DNA of 64,000 nucleotides from Actinomycetes bacterium (GTDB lineage: Bacteria > Actinomycetota > Actinomycetes > Propionibacteriales > Propionibacteriaceae), in NCBI GenBank assembly GCA_023392635.1, contig JAEVYS010000105.1, forward strand, positions 1-64,000. The letters run 5' to 3'. Of the stretch, positions 52,841-61,728 are shown piece after piece. The position numbers and the translations under genes were made by a program. Numbering within the stretch: the first letter of the stretch is position 1; the number at the start of each line of letters is the position of its first letter. Below the pieces are notes generated by a model. It did no database searches and had not been told where the DNA came from. It saw only the letters and a program-made list of their open reading frames with translations.

Positions 52841-53355
52841 TGCTGCCTCCATCCCTGCGTCCGGTACGTGGCGACGACGACCGAGCACGCGGGTTGCCCG
52901 TGGCAGTGGGCCGCGCTGAGCACCTTGTCCTCGAGTGCGAATGCGCCGCCACGGCCCGCGCTCATCTCGGTCAGGGTCGCCTCGATCAAGCCGTTGACCT
53001 CGCCCTCGGACTGCCCGGCGTGCTCCACGAACAGGCCACGCCCCGACCCGTCGCCGGCCAGCGCCCAGCCGATCCCCGCCCAGGCGCTCTCTCCCGGCTC
53101 GGCGGCGAAGGCGACCGCGTACACGCAGTACAGGCGATCACCGAAGTCCCCACGGAGCTGCTCCCCGTCCGCGCACACCTCGACGGTCGCCCCCGCCGGG
53201 ATGACGGAGCTCAGCCGGATCAGGTTGTGGTCGGCCACCCCGGCATCCCTCAGCGCGGCGTCGAAGGCGGACAGTTGATTGCTCCCGCTGCCGGCGCCCG
53301 CGCTCACGCGGATTCTCAGCGGCACGTCGCCGGTGGAAGGGCCAAGCTGTGTCAA
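52837..53355 (-). CDS. Pyruvoyl-dependent arginine decarboxylase
   Basis: 172 residues, the usual size. The signatures are GAGSGSNQLSAFDAALRDAG and NLIRLSSVIPAG, where self-cleavage between Ser49 and Ser50 would make the pyruvoyl group on the alpha chain. A Glu-rich C-terminal part completes the active site. It makes agmatine from arginine with loss of CO2. It lies downstream of the histidine kinase gene with a 27-base gap and upstream of the GNAT-like gene in an overlapping arrangement. Confidence 0.88.
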   Translation of the reverse strand: MTQLGPSTGDVPLRIRVSAGAGSGSNQLSAFDAALRDAGVADHNLIRLSSVIPAGATVEVCADGEQLRGDFGDRLYCVYAVAFAAEPGESAWAGIGWALAGDGSGRGLFVEHAGQSEGEVNGLIEATLTEMSAGRGGAFALEDKVLSAAHCHGQPACSVVVATYRTQGWRQQ

Positions 53356-53382
53356 GGACGGATCCTGTCTTCGGAACGGGTT

Positions 53383-55596
53383 CTAGGCGCTCGCGCGCTC
53401 ATCAGGTCTTTCGGCATCGGAGGTCGGCGCCGCCGCAGCGGCCTCGGCGGGAAGTTCGAACCGGAACGTTGACCCCTGCCCGAGCGTGCTCTCGACCCAG
53501 ATGCGGCCGCCCATCCGCTCGACCAGCCCCTGGCAGATCGCCAGGCCGAGCCCGGTGCCGGTCTTCTCGCGGCTCCCGCTGGCGTCGACCTGGCTGAACC
53601 GCCCGAAGACGGCATCCAGCTTGTCGGCCGGGATGCCGCACCCGGTGTCGGTTACCGCGAACTGGACGGCGTCGCCGGTGGTGCGGACGTCCACGACCAC
53701 GCGGTCGCCGGGGTCACTGAAGCGCACGGCGTTGCCCAGCAGGTTGATGAGCACCTGGACGAGGCGGTCGCGGTCGGCCAGCACACGCCCGGACGCCGGC
53801 CCGCAGACCAGGGTGATCCCCGCGGCGTGCGCCATTCCCGAGGTCGCGGCGATCGCCTCCCTGCACATGGGAGCAGCGTCGTGGGCCGCGATCGTCAGCG
53901 GCAGCATGCCGGAGTCCAGCCGCTCGATGTCCAGGATGTCGTTGACCAGCCGGCCCAGCCGGATGCTGCCGGAGCTGGCGATGTCGATCATCCGGGCGGC
54001 CTTCGGCGGCACCTGCCCGAGCGCCCCGCCCGCGATCAGCCCGAGCGCACCACGGATGGAGGTGAGGGGCGTGCGCAGCTCGTGGCTCACGAACGAGATG
54101 AACTCCTGCTTCATCCGGTCCATCTCGCGGCGCTGGCTCACGTCCCGGAACACCACCACGGCACCGGTGATCCCGTTCTCGCCCGTGAGCGGGCTGGCCG
54201 TCGCCTCGACGACGATCTCCTTGCCGTCGCCGCGGAGGTAGATGTCGTCCTCGCCGGTGGCGGTGAGGCCCGAACTGATCGCTTCGGTGATGTAGCAGCC
54301 CGCCTTGGGGAACTGCGTGCCGTCCCGCTGCGGCGCATGGAAGAGCTCGTGGGCGTCCGCACCGACGAGCTCGCTCTCCGGGCGCTGCAGCAGGCGGGTG
54401 GTGGCGCTGTTCACCATCGTGATCAGGCCGGCCCGGTCGACACCGTAGATGCCGTCGGCGACCGAGGCGAGCAGGAGTTCGCGCTGCCGGGTGATGTGGT
54501 GCAGCTGCTTGGTCCGCTCGCTGACCCTGGTCTCCAGGGAGCGCCTCAGTTGCTCGTTGTCGAGCACGAGCGCGACCTGGCGCAGCACGACGACGCAGAT
54601 CAGCATTCCCCACACCACCCGTGGCGCGGCGTACATGTCGCCGCGGATGTCGACGGCCATGCTCGTTCCGGCAGCGCACAGGAAGATGCTCAGGCAGACC
54701 AGGGTGCTCACCAGGGAGGACGACTCCTCTGCTGCCGGCTCCGGATGGTGCCCGGCGTCCGGGTGCAGGGCGGCGAGGCACACCAGGAGGTAACCGCCGA
54801 GCCACCCCAGGTCCCACCAGCTGCCGAGGGCCGCCGCGCCCTTCGACACGTTCACGGCGTAGGCCATGTCGGACACGGCGTACAGCAGGAAGGCCGAGCC
54901 GAGCAGTTGCAGCGGTGCGCGGCTCGCGGTGCCGCTGCGCGTGATCATCAAGGTGGCGAACGTCGTGATCACCAGGTCGAGGACGGGCAGCGCGAGGACC
55001 TGCAGCTCGCTGATCGGCGAATCGTCGCGCCCGGCGAGCAGTGTCGGGAAGATCGTGACGCTCGCCACGAACAGCACCGATCCGCCCACGACCAGGCCGT
55101 CGAGGATCAGCCGCGCCAGGTCGGTCCCGCGACGCGGTGTCGGCGGGAACAGGGTGAGTGCCGCGACGCAGGCGAGCAGGGCGGCGATCAGGAGCGCGTC
55201 GACGAGGCCGAGCCACTCCGTCCAGCCGAGCATGTCCAGGGCCAGCCCGATGGCGTTGGCCAGGAAACCCAGGCACAGGCCGAGGGCGACCGTGAACCAC
55301 GCCCGCCGGCGGCGGCCGTCGACCGTGGTACGCATGCGACGGAACGCCGACAGGCCGGCGGCAGCGCCGAAGACCAGCAGGCACGCCGTGGTGATCAGCG
55401 CGCGGGCATCGGCGTCGCTGGTGAGACTGACGGCCCCACCGAACGCGAGGCACGAAAGGGGGCCGAGGACGCAGACCGCGACGAAGGCGCGCGGCAGCGC
55501 CTCGGCTCGTTGTGGGGCGTCTCGCAAGGGGGTCTCACTGGTCGGGGGGGTCGCCAGAAGTATAAGTGGCGAACGGGCCCGCGCGTGACGATTCAT
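53383..55596 (-). CDS. Membrane sensor histidine kinase with PAS domain
   Basis: 737 residues from ATG 55596 (an earlier GTG at 55644 is possible). Eight to ten membrane helices fill the first ~330 residues, similar to MASE-type integral sensors. A coiled coil and a PAS domain (LLLASVADGIYGVDRAGLITMVN) follow. HisKA has His in FVSHELRTPLTSIRG. HATPase has N box LLGNAVRFS, G1 DTGCGIP and G2 GTGLGLAICQ. It probably phosphorylates the OmpR regulator on its own strand or the receiver and Hpt pair encoded divergently 95 bases away. Confidence 0.88.
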   Translation of the reverse strand: MNRHARARSPLILLATPPTSETPLRDAPQRAEALPRAFVAVCVLGPLSCLAFGGAVSLTSDADARALITTACLLVFGAAAGLSAFRRMRTTVDGRRRRAWFTVALGLCLGFLANAIGLALDMLGWTEWLGLVDALLIAALLACVAALTLFPPTPRRGTDLARLILDGLVVGGSVLFVASVTIFPTLLAGRDDSPISELQVLALPVLDLVITTFATLMITRSGTASRAPLQLLGSAFLLYAVSDMAYAVNVSKGAAALGSWWDLGWLGGYLLVCLAALHPDAGHHPEPAAEESSSLVSTLVCLSIFLCAAGTSMAVDIRGDMYAAPRVVWGMLICVVVLRQVALVLDNEQLRRSLETRVSERTKQLHHITRQRELLLASVADGIYGVDRAGLITMVNSATTRLLQRPESELVGADAHELFHAPQRDGTQFPKAGCYITEAISSGLTATGEDDIYLRGDGKEIVVEATASPLTGENGITGAVVVFRDVSQRREMDRMKQEFISFVSHELRTPLTSIRGALGLIAGGALGQVPPKAARMIDIASSGSIRLGRLVNDILDIERLDSGMLPLTIAAHDAAPMCREAIAATSGMAHAAGITLVCGPASGRVLADRDRLVQVLINLLGNAVRFSDPGDRVVVDVRTTGDAVQFAVTDTGCGIPADKLDAVFGRFSQVDASGSREKTGTGLGLAICQGLVERMGGRIWVESTLGQGSTFRFELPAEAAAAAPTSDAERPDERASA

Positions 55597-55690
55597 CCGC
55601 CGCCGTGCTTCGGCGCCGAGGTTCGGTCGAGAAGCGGAATTCACTACGGCAAGGCATTACGATGGCGGCGACACACCCTCAAGGAGATCG

Positions 55691-56077
55691 ATGCAGGCCC
55701 CGGCGGACGTCCCATCCAAGCTGCTGCTCGTCGTTGACGACGACGACGACATCCGCGAGGTCGCGGCCACCGCCCTGGAGCTGGTCGACGGCTTCCGGAT
55801 CGTCACGGCGACCGGCGGCAGCGCCGCGGTCGAGCGTGCGCAGGAACAGGGTCCGGACGCGATCCTCCTGGACGTGATGATGCCCGGCATCAGCGGGCTC
55901 GAGACCGTCGCGCGACTGAAGGCGGCCGAGAAGACGTCTCACATCCCCGTGATCCTGCTCACCGCCCGCGTGGACGATGACACACCCGATCCCGGCATCG
56001 CCGGCGTGATCGCGAAGCCGTTCGATCCGATGCGCCTGGGAGGCGAGGTCCGGCGCCTCCTCGGGTGGCCGTCGTGA
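55691..56077 (+). CDS. Single-domain response regulator
   Basis: 128 residues with receiver motifs only: LLVVDDDDDIRE, Asp in AILLDVMMPGISG, Thr in VILLTARVDD and Lys in GVIAKPFDPMRLG. AAGGAGATCG precedes ATG 55691. No output domain, so it likely works in a phosphorelay with the Hpt gene that overlaps its end (GTGA). It is divergent from the sensor kinase. Confidence 0.9.
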   Translation: MQAPADVPSKLLLVVDDDDDIREVAATALELVDGFRIVTATGGSAAVERAQEQGPDAILLDVMMPGISGLETVARLKAAEKTSHIPVILLTARVDDDTPDPGIAGVIAKPFDPMRLGGEVRRLLGWPS

Positions 56078-56400
56078 CCGCGGACGACCTGTTCGAGGCG
56101 ACCTACCGGGCGCTCGCCCGCAAGGCGTGGCACACGAACTCCGGCCGGGTGGCGGAACTGCAGTCGCTGGCCGAGGAGCTCCGCCGCACGGGAACGTGGA
56201 CGCCGGAGCGCCAGGAACGGGGCAGGGAGCTCGCCCACAGCATCCGCGGGTCAGCGGGAACCTTCGGCCAGGAAGCCGTGTCGTTCGCGGCCGGGGAACT
56301 CGAGAGCAGGCTGGGGACGTCCGTGCCCGCCGCCTCAGCCGGCGATGTGGCTGTCCTCGTCGCGCGCGTGGCCGACGCGATCGGGCCGGCGCCCGAGTAG
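56074..56400 (+). CDS. Hpt phosphotransfer protein
   Basis: 108 residues, all helical. The phosphotransfer motif is ELAHSIRGSAGTFGQ with the histidine to be phosphorylated. GTG 56074 overlaps the receiver stop. It would pass phosphate between the sensor kinase, the single-domain receiver and another regulator. It converges with a second Hpt-like gene eight bases away that lacks the His. Confidence 0.75.
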   Translation: MTADDLFEATYRALARKAWHTNSGRVAELQSLAEELRRTGTWTPERQERGRELAHSIRGSAGTFGQEAVSFAAGELESRLGTSVPAASAGDVAVLVARVADAIGPAPE

Positions 56401-56408
56401 TCCGGCCC

Positions 56409-56795
56409 TCACGACGCGGCGAGGAGTCGTCGCGCCGACCGGGCGGCGTCGACGAGTTCGGCGTACAGGTCCGCCGTGTTCGGCTCGCTCCTGTCCAGCG
56501 CGAGCCGGAGGGCGAGTGCGCGTCCGCACAGGTCGGTCGCCCCGACCATGTGGCTCGACGTCTCCAGCGTGAGCAGGACCGTGATGCCGGAGTCAACGCG
56601 GCGTTCCCTGATCGAGGCGTCGATCGTCACGAGCCGCTCGTCGAGGAGCGACAGGTAGTGGGCGACGAACCGCTCCACGGCAGTGGCGCCGAGCTCGAGC
56701 CGCAGGCTCTCGAGAGTGGGGTTCTCCGGCGGGGGCGGCGGCTCGGAGCCGCGGTCGAGTTGCTTGCCGGCCCCCTCTGCCGGCAAGCAACTCAT
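56409..56795 (-). CDS. Hpt-like protein without phosphorylatable histidine
   Basis: 128 residues from ATG 56795. The helices LGATAVERFVAHYLSLLDERLV, then LLTLETSSHMVGATDLCGRALAL match the Hpt fold with its 'K-S-S--VGA' signature, but the site where His is expected reads Leu-Thr-Leu-Glu. Such degenerate Hpt proteins can block or dock kinases. The start is uncertain: no ribosome site is seen, and a perfect 14-base hairpin begins just after the ATG. Confidence 0.6.
   Translation of the reverse strand: MSCLPAEGAGKQLDRGSEPPPPPENPTLESLRLELGATAVERFVAHYLSLLDERLVTIDASIRERRVDSGITVLLTLETSSHMVGATDLCGRALALRLALDRSEPNTADLYAELVDAARSARRLLAAS
56758..56792 (-). promoter_or_regulatory. Perfect hairpin at the start of the Hpt-like gene
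   Basis: AGTTGCTTGCCGGC (56758-56771) and its exact complement (56779-56792) form 14 pairs with a seven-base loop. On the minus strand the stem opens two bases after the ATG codon, so it would hide the start region. It could be a translational switch or a sign that the true start is elsewhere. Confidence 0.5.
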
Positions 56796-57258
56796 GACGC
56801 GGCGCCGTGAGGCACCGAAGCGACACGACGGCGATCGCCGGTGGCCCCCCAGCCACCCGGCGGCATCGAGGAAGTCTGCATGGCAGCCCCCTCTCCTTCC
56901 GCGTATCCAGCTCCGGCGCACCTCGCGGTTCCCCCTTGCGTGAGACCCATCCTGCGCCACCGCGCTGCAGAACCACTGGAGTGGGGCTCAAGGCGACCTC
57001 AAGAATCCTCAAGATCGGATCAAGCGGCTCCGGCGGCCCGGGAGCGGTCGGGCAGGCGCCGGGCCGCTGGCTGTTCAACAGCCCGACGCCCTGGCGGCAG
57101 GGCAGGCGCCCGTCCTGCCACGTGCTGCTGGGTGTACCCGAGACGGCCGGCGCCGCCGGTCCGTTGTTCGTTCGGCGGGAGGTGGTGTGCGTAAACGGGG
57201 GGGCGGGTACTTCGTGCCGGGAGCGGGGAGTGCCGCCCGCCCGAGTCCGGAGGGGAGC

Positions 57259-58209
57259 ATGCACGAGCCGATCGTCACCTCGTTCACCACGACCGACCCG
57301 TCCGCCGCGCACGACCACGTCGCCCGGGTCTACGCGGACAACCGCTTCGTGGTGCGTGGCCGCCTGGAGGACTTCGCCTACCGCCAGGCACGCATCGACC
57401 TCGGCGACGTCCGGCTCGACTCGTTCCGCAACGGCCTGCGGACCGAGTACCGGATGCAACCGCTGGGCTACCCGATGGTCACCCGGGTCCTCGACCGGCC
57501 CATGCTGGTCACCACGGACGGCGTGGAGCGGCGTGCCGCCCGCGGCGAGGTGCTCCTGCTGGCACGCCCGGACGAGCCGTACCAGACGAAGCTCGACGGC
57601 AGCAGCCTCGAACTCGTCGGGATCGATCCGTCCGTGTTCGCGCAGGTCGACGCGGACGCGGGCGAGCGCTTGGCCCGGTTGCGCTACGACATCCTCGACC
57701 CGACGGTGTCGCGATGGTGGCTGGACACCGTCGACTACGTCACCCGCACCGTCCAGGAGGTGGGGCCGGGCGGCAGCGCCCTGGTCCTCGGCCACGCCGG
57801 ACGGTTGCTCGCCGCGGCGCTGCTGGCCGCCTTCGACCCCGGCGGCTCCACCGAGCAACGGGCGGACCGAACCGACGCCACGCCCGCCACCCTGCGCCGC
57901 GCCGTGGCCTTCCTCGAGGCCAATCCCGACCTCGATCTCGGCGTCGCCGACGTCGCCAGGGAGTGCAGCGTGTCGATCCGCGCGGTCCAGCTGGCATTCC
58001 GCCGCCACCTCGGGACCACCCCGATGGCGTACCTGCGCCGGGTCCGCCTCGATCGGGTCCGCACCGAGTTGCTGGCCGCGTCGCCCGGCAGCGGCGTCAC
58101 GGTCACCGGGGTCGCCGTCCGCTGGGGGTTCGCGAGGGCGAGCCGCCTCAGCGCCCAGTACCGGGCGGAGTTCGGCGAGTCGCCCCGAGACACCCTGCGG
58201 CGGTCCTGA
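57259..58209 (+). CDS. AraC-family transcriptional regulator
   Basis: 316 residues. An N-terminal cupin-like half (PSAAHDHVARVYADNRFVV to LVGIDPSVF) is followed by the two-helix-turn-helix C-terminal domain: LGVADVARECSVSIRAVQLAFRRHLG, PMAYLRRVRLDRVRTELL and VAVRWGFARASRLSAQYRAEFGESP. ATG 57259 follows GGAGGGG. A relative lies at 58702-59700, with a small ANTAR gene between them. Confidence 0.88.
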   Translation: MHEPIVTSFTTTDPSAAHDHVARVYADNRFVVRGRLEDFAYRQARIDLGDVRLDSFRNGLRTEYRMQPLGYPMVTRVLDRPMLVTTDGVERRAARGEVLLLARPDEPYQTKLDGSSLELVGIDPSVFAQVDADAGERLARLRYDILDPTVSRWWLDTVDYVTRTVQEVGPGGSALVLGHAGRLLAAALLAAFDPGGSTEQRADRTDATPATLRRAVAFLEANPDLDLGVADVARECSVSIRAVQLAFRRHLGTTPMAYLRRVRLDRVRTELLAASPGSGVTVTGVAVRWGFARASRLSAQYRAEFGESPRDTLRRS

Positions 58210-58346
58210 GGTGGCGGCGCTTCGCTCCAGCGGCCACACGTGTGCGTTCCGGACGGTAGACCGGCAGGTCGGACACGGGGGAGCCTTGGAGTCGGCCCGG
58301 GCACCCAGGACCCCCGCCCTGAACACCCTGTGCGCGGAGGCCCACC

Positions 58347-58670
58347 ATTCCGGACAACACCGAACCGACGACCGGGCAACTCGAACGCCCGGTCATCGAC
58401 GGCGCCACGACGCTGCTGCCGCAGCTTCTCGATGCCCAGCAGCGGATCGAGCAGCTGCAGGGGGCTCTGGCGAGCAACCGGACGATCGGCATCGCGACGG
58501 GGATCGTCGCCGAGCGGTTGCGACTCGCCCCGGACGCCGCCTTCGAGTGGCTGGTCCGGGCGAGCCAGCACGGCAACCGCAAGCTCCGCGACGTGGCTGC
58601 TGAGGTGGTGGCCGGCGCGGCAACGGCCGCCTCGCCGGCGACACCGGGCCAGGGCAGGCGTCCCCGTTGA
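58347..58670 (+). CDS. ANTAR domain protein with apparent ATT start
   Basis: 107 residues. A coiled coil (QLLDAQQRIEQLQGALASN) leads into an ANTAR domain (RTIGIATGIVAERLRLAP, DAAFEWLVRASQHGNRKLRDVAAEVV). The frame opens at 58323 after a TGA and contains no ATG, GTG or TTG before the domain. ATT 58347 stands six bases after GGAGG, so it is the best start. ATT starts are rare. The product likely acts on RNA antitermination. It lies between two AraC regulator genes. Confidence 0.7.
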   Translation: MPDNTEPTTGQLERPVIDGATTLLPQLLDAQQRIEQLQGALASNRTIGIATGIVAERLRLAPDAAFEWLVRASQHGNRKLRDVAAEVVAGAATAASPATPGQGRRPR

Positions 58671-58701
58671 TCCGCGGACGGTCAGGGCAGGAGGCGCGGC
58701 G

Positions 58702-59700
58702 ATGAGCCTCGCGGTCCCCCAGCCGACCCGCTCCGGCTTCTCGACCACCGATCCGGCCGTCGCTGCCGACATGCTGTCGCGCCTCTATCCCGGGACCCGG
58801 CTGCAGACGGCGGAACCGGGCGCGCCGGTGCGGTTCGAGGTGCGGAGCGTGTCCGCGGGCCGCCTGCGGCTCGATCGCGTCCGCTTCGCCCTCGAGGGTC
58901 GCGCCGAACACGAGCCGCTGGACTACCTCCTGGCGATGGCGCCCACCGGTGGCGCCATCCGGATGGGCGTGCCGGGGGGCGGCGGCCGCTTCGTGGGCGG
59001 CAGTTGCGTCCTGTGCCCCCTGGACGTCCCGATGAGCTTCCGGTGGAGCGACGATTTCGAGGAGATCGCCGTCCCGCTCGCTCTGGACATGGTGACGCGC
59101 CACGCTGCGGCCGTGACCGGCATCGCGGAGAAGGACTTCGCCTTCCTGGGCATCGAGCCGGTATCCCCCGCGATGGGCCGGTTGTGGTTCTCGACGGTGG
59201 CCTACCTGTTCCGGCAGTTGCATGCCGCCGACTCCCCGATGGCCCATCCGCTCGTCCAGGCCGAAGCGTTGAGCCTGCTCGCCGGGACGCTGGTCGCGTC
59301 CTTTCCCAACAGCACGATGACGGCACACCACCCTGCGCAGGCGGAGTTGGCGTCCTCGGCGGCGCGTAGGGCGATGGCCTTCATCGAGGAGCACTGCGAG
59401 GAGCCGCTGACCGTGACGGACATCGCGCGGGCGGCCGGGATCGGCGTGCGGGGGCTGCAGGCGAGTTTCGCGAGGAACACCGGGATGACGCCGCTCGGCT
59501 ACGCGCGGCGCGTCCGGCTGGAGCGTGCGCACGCCGAGCTGCAGTCCGCCGACCCCGACGACGGCACCACGGTCCGCGGGGTCGCCGCCCGGTGGGGTTT
59601 CGCGAAGCCGGAGCGGTTCGCCGCGATCTACCGGCAGCGGTACGGCCGGCTCCCGAGCCAGACCCTTCGCGGACGGACGTCCCGGCGGCCCGGGGGCTGA
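58702..59700 (+). CDS. AraC-family transcriptional regulator, second
   Basis: 332 residues. The C-terminal domain reads LTVTDIARAAGIGVRGLQASFARNTGMTPLGYARRVRLERAHAEL and VAARWGFAKPERFAAIYRQRYGRLP. The N-terminal half is the AraC-binding-like type (FSTTDPAVAADMLSRLYPG). GGAGG precedes ATG 58702, 31 bases after the ANTAR stop, so these two may be one transcript. It and the 57259 gene share the same overall design. Confidence 0.88.
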   Translation: MSLAVPQPTRSGFSTTDPAVAADMLSRLYPGTRLQTAEPGAPVRFEVRSVSAGRLRLDRVRFALEGRAEHEPLDYLLAMAPTGGAIRMGVPGGGGRFVGGSCVLCPLDVPMSFRWSDDFEEIAVPLALDMVTRHAAAVTGIAEKDFAFLGIEPVSPAMGRLWFSTVAYLFRQLHAADSPMAHPLVQAEALSLLAGTLVASFPNSTMTAHHPAQAELASSAARRAMAFIEEHCEEPLTVTDIARAAGIGVRGLQASFARNTGMTPLGYARRVRLERAHAELQSADPDDGTTVRGVAARWGFAKPERFAAIYRQRYGRLPSQTLRGRTSRRPGG

Positions 59701-59721
59701 GCACCCGCGCGGCGCGCCCGA

Positions 59722-60984
59722 CTAGGGCAGAAGTGTCGGCCCGTGGCGCCGGGCCGCGGCAGCGGAGTCGCTCCCGCGACGCTGGACCTCTGCCGCCGCG
59801 AAGGCACCGGCGGTCACGACCAGCATCAGCGCGCACGCGGCGTACACCCCCGGATAGCCCCACGGCGCATCGGCGAAGGCGATCACCGGGCCGGCGAGCA
59901 CCGAACCGATCCGTCCGGTGTTCGCGAAGATGCCGTTCGCGAGGCCCGGGCGTGGGATCAGCTCCTGGAAGATGGTGAGCCCGATGCCCGCGACGGTGGC
60001 GTAGAACCACGCGTTGAGCACCTGGAGCGCCAACAGCCCCACCAGGTCGCGCGCCACGACCATCCCGGCGTAGTAGGCCACGCCGGCCACACACCCCCAG
60101 AACAGCAGGACGCGGCTCGCGTACCGATCGCTCAGCCTGCCGAGCAGGACCAGCACGGGGATCTCGAGGCCGGCGGCCAGCCCCGCACACACTCCGGCCC
60201 ACACCAGCGGCAGGCCGAGGGCCTGGCTGACGTTCAGGGTGAGGATGGCGACGGCAGCGGTGTTCGTCGCCTGGGCCAGCACGAACGCCACCGAGACGAT
60301 CAGCACCCGTGGGCCGACCGCGATTCGCCACCCCGTGGCGCCGGAGCCCGACGCGGCCTCCTCCGGCGTCGCCGGCGACGTCCCGGCTTCGTCGTCGCGG
60401 GCCCGGAGCCACCCGGCGATGGCGACACTCGCGAGCGAGAACGCACCGACGACGACCAGGATCGACCGTCCGCCGAGCCAGCCGATCAGCGCCGTGGCGA
60501 CCGGCGGCCCGATCACCCACGCGAGCGAGAACATCGCCCGCGTGTTGACGACCTGGGAGGTGCTCGCCCCGCCCTTCATGATGTAGGCGAAGAGCAGTGT
60601 GATGCCCGCGCCGCCGGGCCCGCCCAGGAGGACGAGGGCGACGGCGGCCACCGGCAGGCTCGTCCCGAAGAGCATGAGCGCGGCGAGCCCGAGCGTCAGG
60701 CAGCTGCAGGCCAGCAGCGGACCCAGGTAGCGCCCGCGGCGGTCCGCCCGAACCGGGATCACGAGGGAGGCGAGGAAGCCGGAGGCGTTGTACACGGCGA
60801 CGACGGCCCCGACCTGGGCGGCGGACGCGCCGAAGATCGTCACCAGCAGCAGGGCGAGGGTGGGCCCGAGGAAGGCGGCCTGCAGGCCCCACAGGCCCGC
60901 GGCCAGCAGCGCGAGCCGTCGGTTGGTGCCGGTCGCGCCGGGTGCGGGTGCGAAAGCTGGCTCGGCCCTGCGACCTCCCGGCAT
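59722..60984 (-). CDS. MFS transporter (sugar-efflux-like, 12 helices)
   Basis: 420 residues with 12 hydrophobic segments and a central polar loop (~RARDDEAGTSPATPEEAAS). The motif-A-like region is NASGFLASLVIPVRADRRGRYLG. The second half has LEIPVLVLLGRLSDRYASRVLLFWG and FANTGRIGSVLAGPVIAFA, like SetA-type sugar efflux carriers. It converges with the second AraC gene 21 bases away. A strong hairpin lies 66 bases upstream of its start. Confidence 0.85.
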   Translation of the reverse strand: MPGGRRAEPAFAPAPGATGTNRRLALLAAGLWGLQAAFLGPTLALLLVTIFGASAAQVGAVVAVYNASGFLASLVIPVRADRRGRYLGPLLACSCLTLGLAALMLFGTSLPVAAVALVLLGGPGGAGITLLFAYIMKGGASTSQVVNTRAMFSLAWVIGPPVATALIGWLGGRSILVVVGAFSLASVAIAGWLRARDDEAGTSPATPEEAASGSGATGWRIAVGPRVLIVSVAFVLAQATNTAAVAILTLNVSQALGLPLVWAGVCAGLAAGLEIPVLVLLGRLSDRYASRVLLFWGCVAGVAYYAGMVVARDLVGLLALQVLNAWFYATVAGIGLTIFQELIPRPGLANGIFANTGRIGSVLAGPVIAFADAPWGYPGVYAACALMLVVTAGAFAAAEVQRRGSDSAAAARRHGPTLLP

Positions 60985-61728
60985 GGCTGCAACGCTACGC
61001 GCATCGGCCCCTGCGCACGGGCGCTCCGGCGATCCTCAGGAGGACGAGTGAGCCCGCCGGGCAGGAGGGGTGACTGCTCCGGCGGGCTCGATCCGCGAAG
61101 GGCCGTCGGGGGGGTTGGCTGGGGTTGGCCGTCAACGGGATCAGCAGGATCCTACGGGGCGGCGGGAGCCGGGCTCAGTCCCCGTCCGGGGGACTTTTGA
61201 ACCATCAAATTGCCGTTGTCGTCGTCGGCAGCGTCGACGGGTGGAACTGCCACGGGCGGACGGGGTGGGACGCCATCGAGGGCCCGTTACCCCGGACCAG
61301 CCCGCTCCCCCTCAAGATCGGGCGGTCGAAACGGGCTACGGACCCTCGACCTGGTTCGCGTGACCGATCCCCCCGAGCGGCCCCACTGTGTACCGACGGT
61401 TCGGGCTCCGGATGAATGCGGAACCTCGAGCGGTACGAGCAGAACCATAACACTGGCGGATCCGTGGTGTTACGGTATATCTGGTGCGGATTTCGTGTTC
61501 GGTTGCGACGGGCGGTTCGAAATGCGCTCAGCCGAGCCGTGAGTAGGCAATTGTGCGGCGGCCGCACGGCGGCCGGCCGGTGCCCACGGAGTCCCGGGCG
61601 ACGCGCGCACGAGCGTCCCTGCCGGCGGCGGGACGGCTGGTGGGCCGCCGGCCCCACCGCGTGCCACGATGGTGCCCACGCACAGCGTGGGCTCCGCGGC
61701 CGCGGAGGCCGGGTGAGGAGTCGATCCG
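60985..61728. other. Long intergenic region with hairpin
   Basis: No gene recognised in 744 bases. It contains the hairpin at 61050-61089, an imperfect palindrome around 61448-61472 (TAACAC ... GTGTTA) and an AT-richer segment TTACGGTATAT that could hold a promoter for the DUF202 genes. Several short frames here look like chance. Confidence 0.4.
61050..61089. other. GC-rich stem-loop upstream of MFS gene
   Basis: GAGCCCGCCGG (61050-61060) pairs perfectly with 61079-61089. Inside the 18-base loop GCAG/CTGC can extend the stem. It has no T-run. It could be an attenuator for the minus-strand MFS gene or a terminator. Confidence 0.45.

Noticed and set aside
50589..52952. 787-residue minus-strand frame
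   Set aside because: It overlaps the MFS gene, the OmpR regulator and the GNAT-like gene in an Arg/Pro-rich shadow frame.
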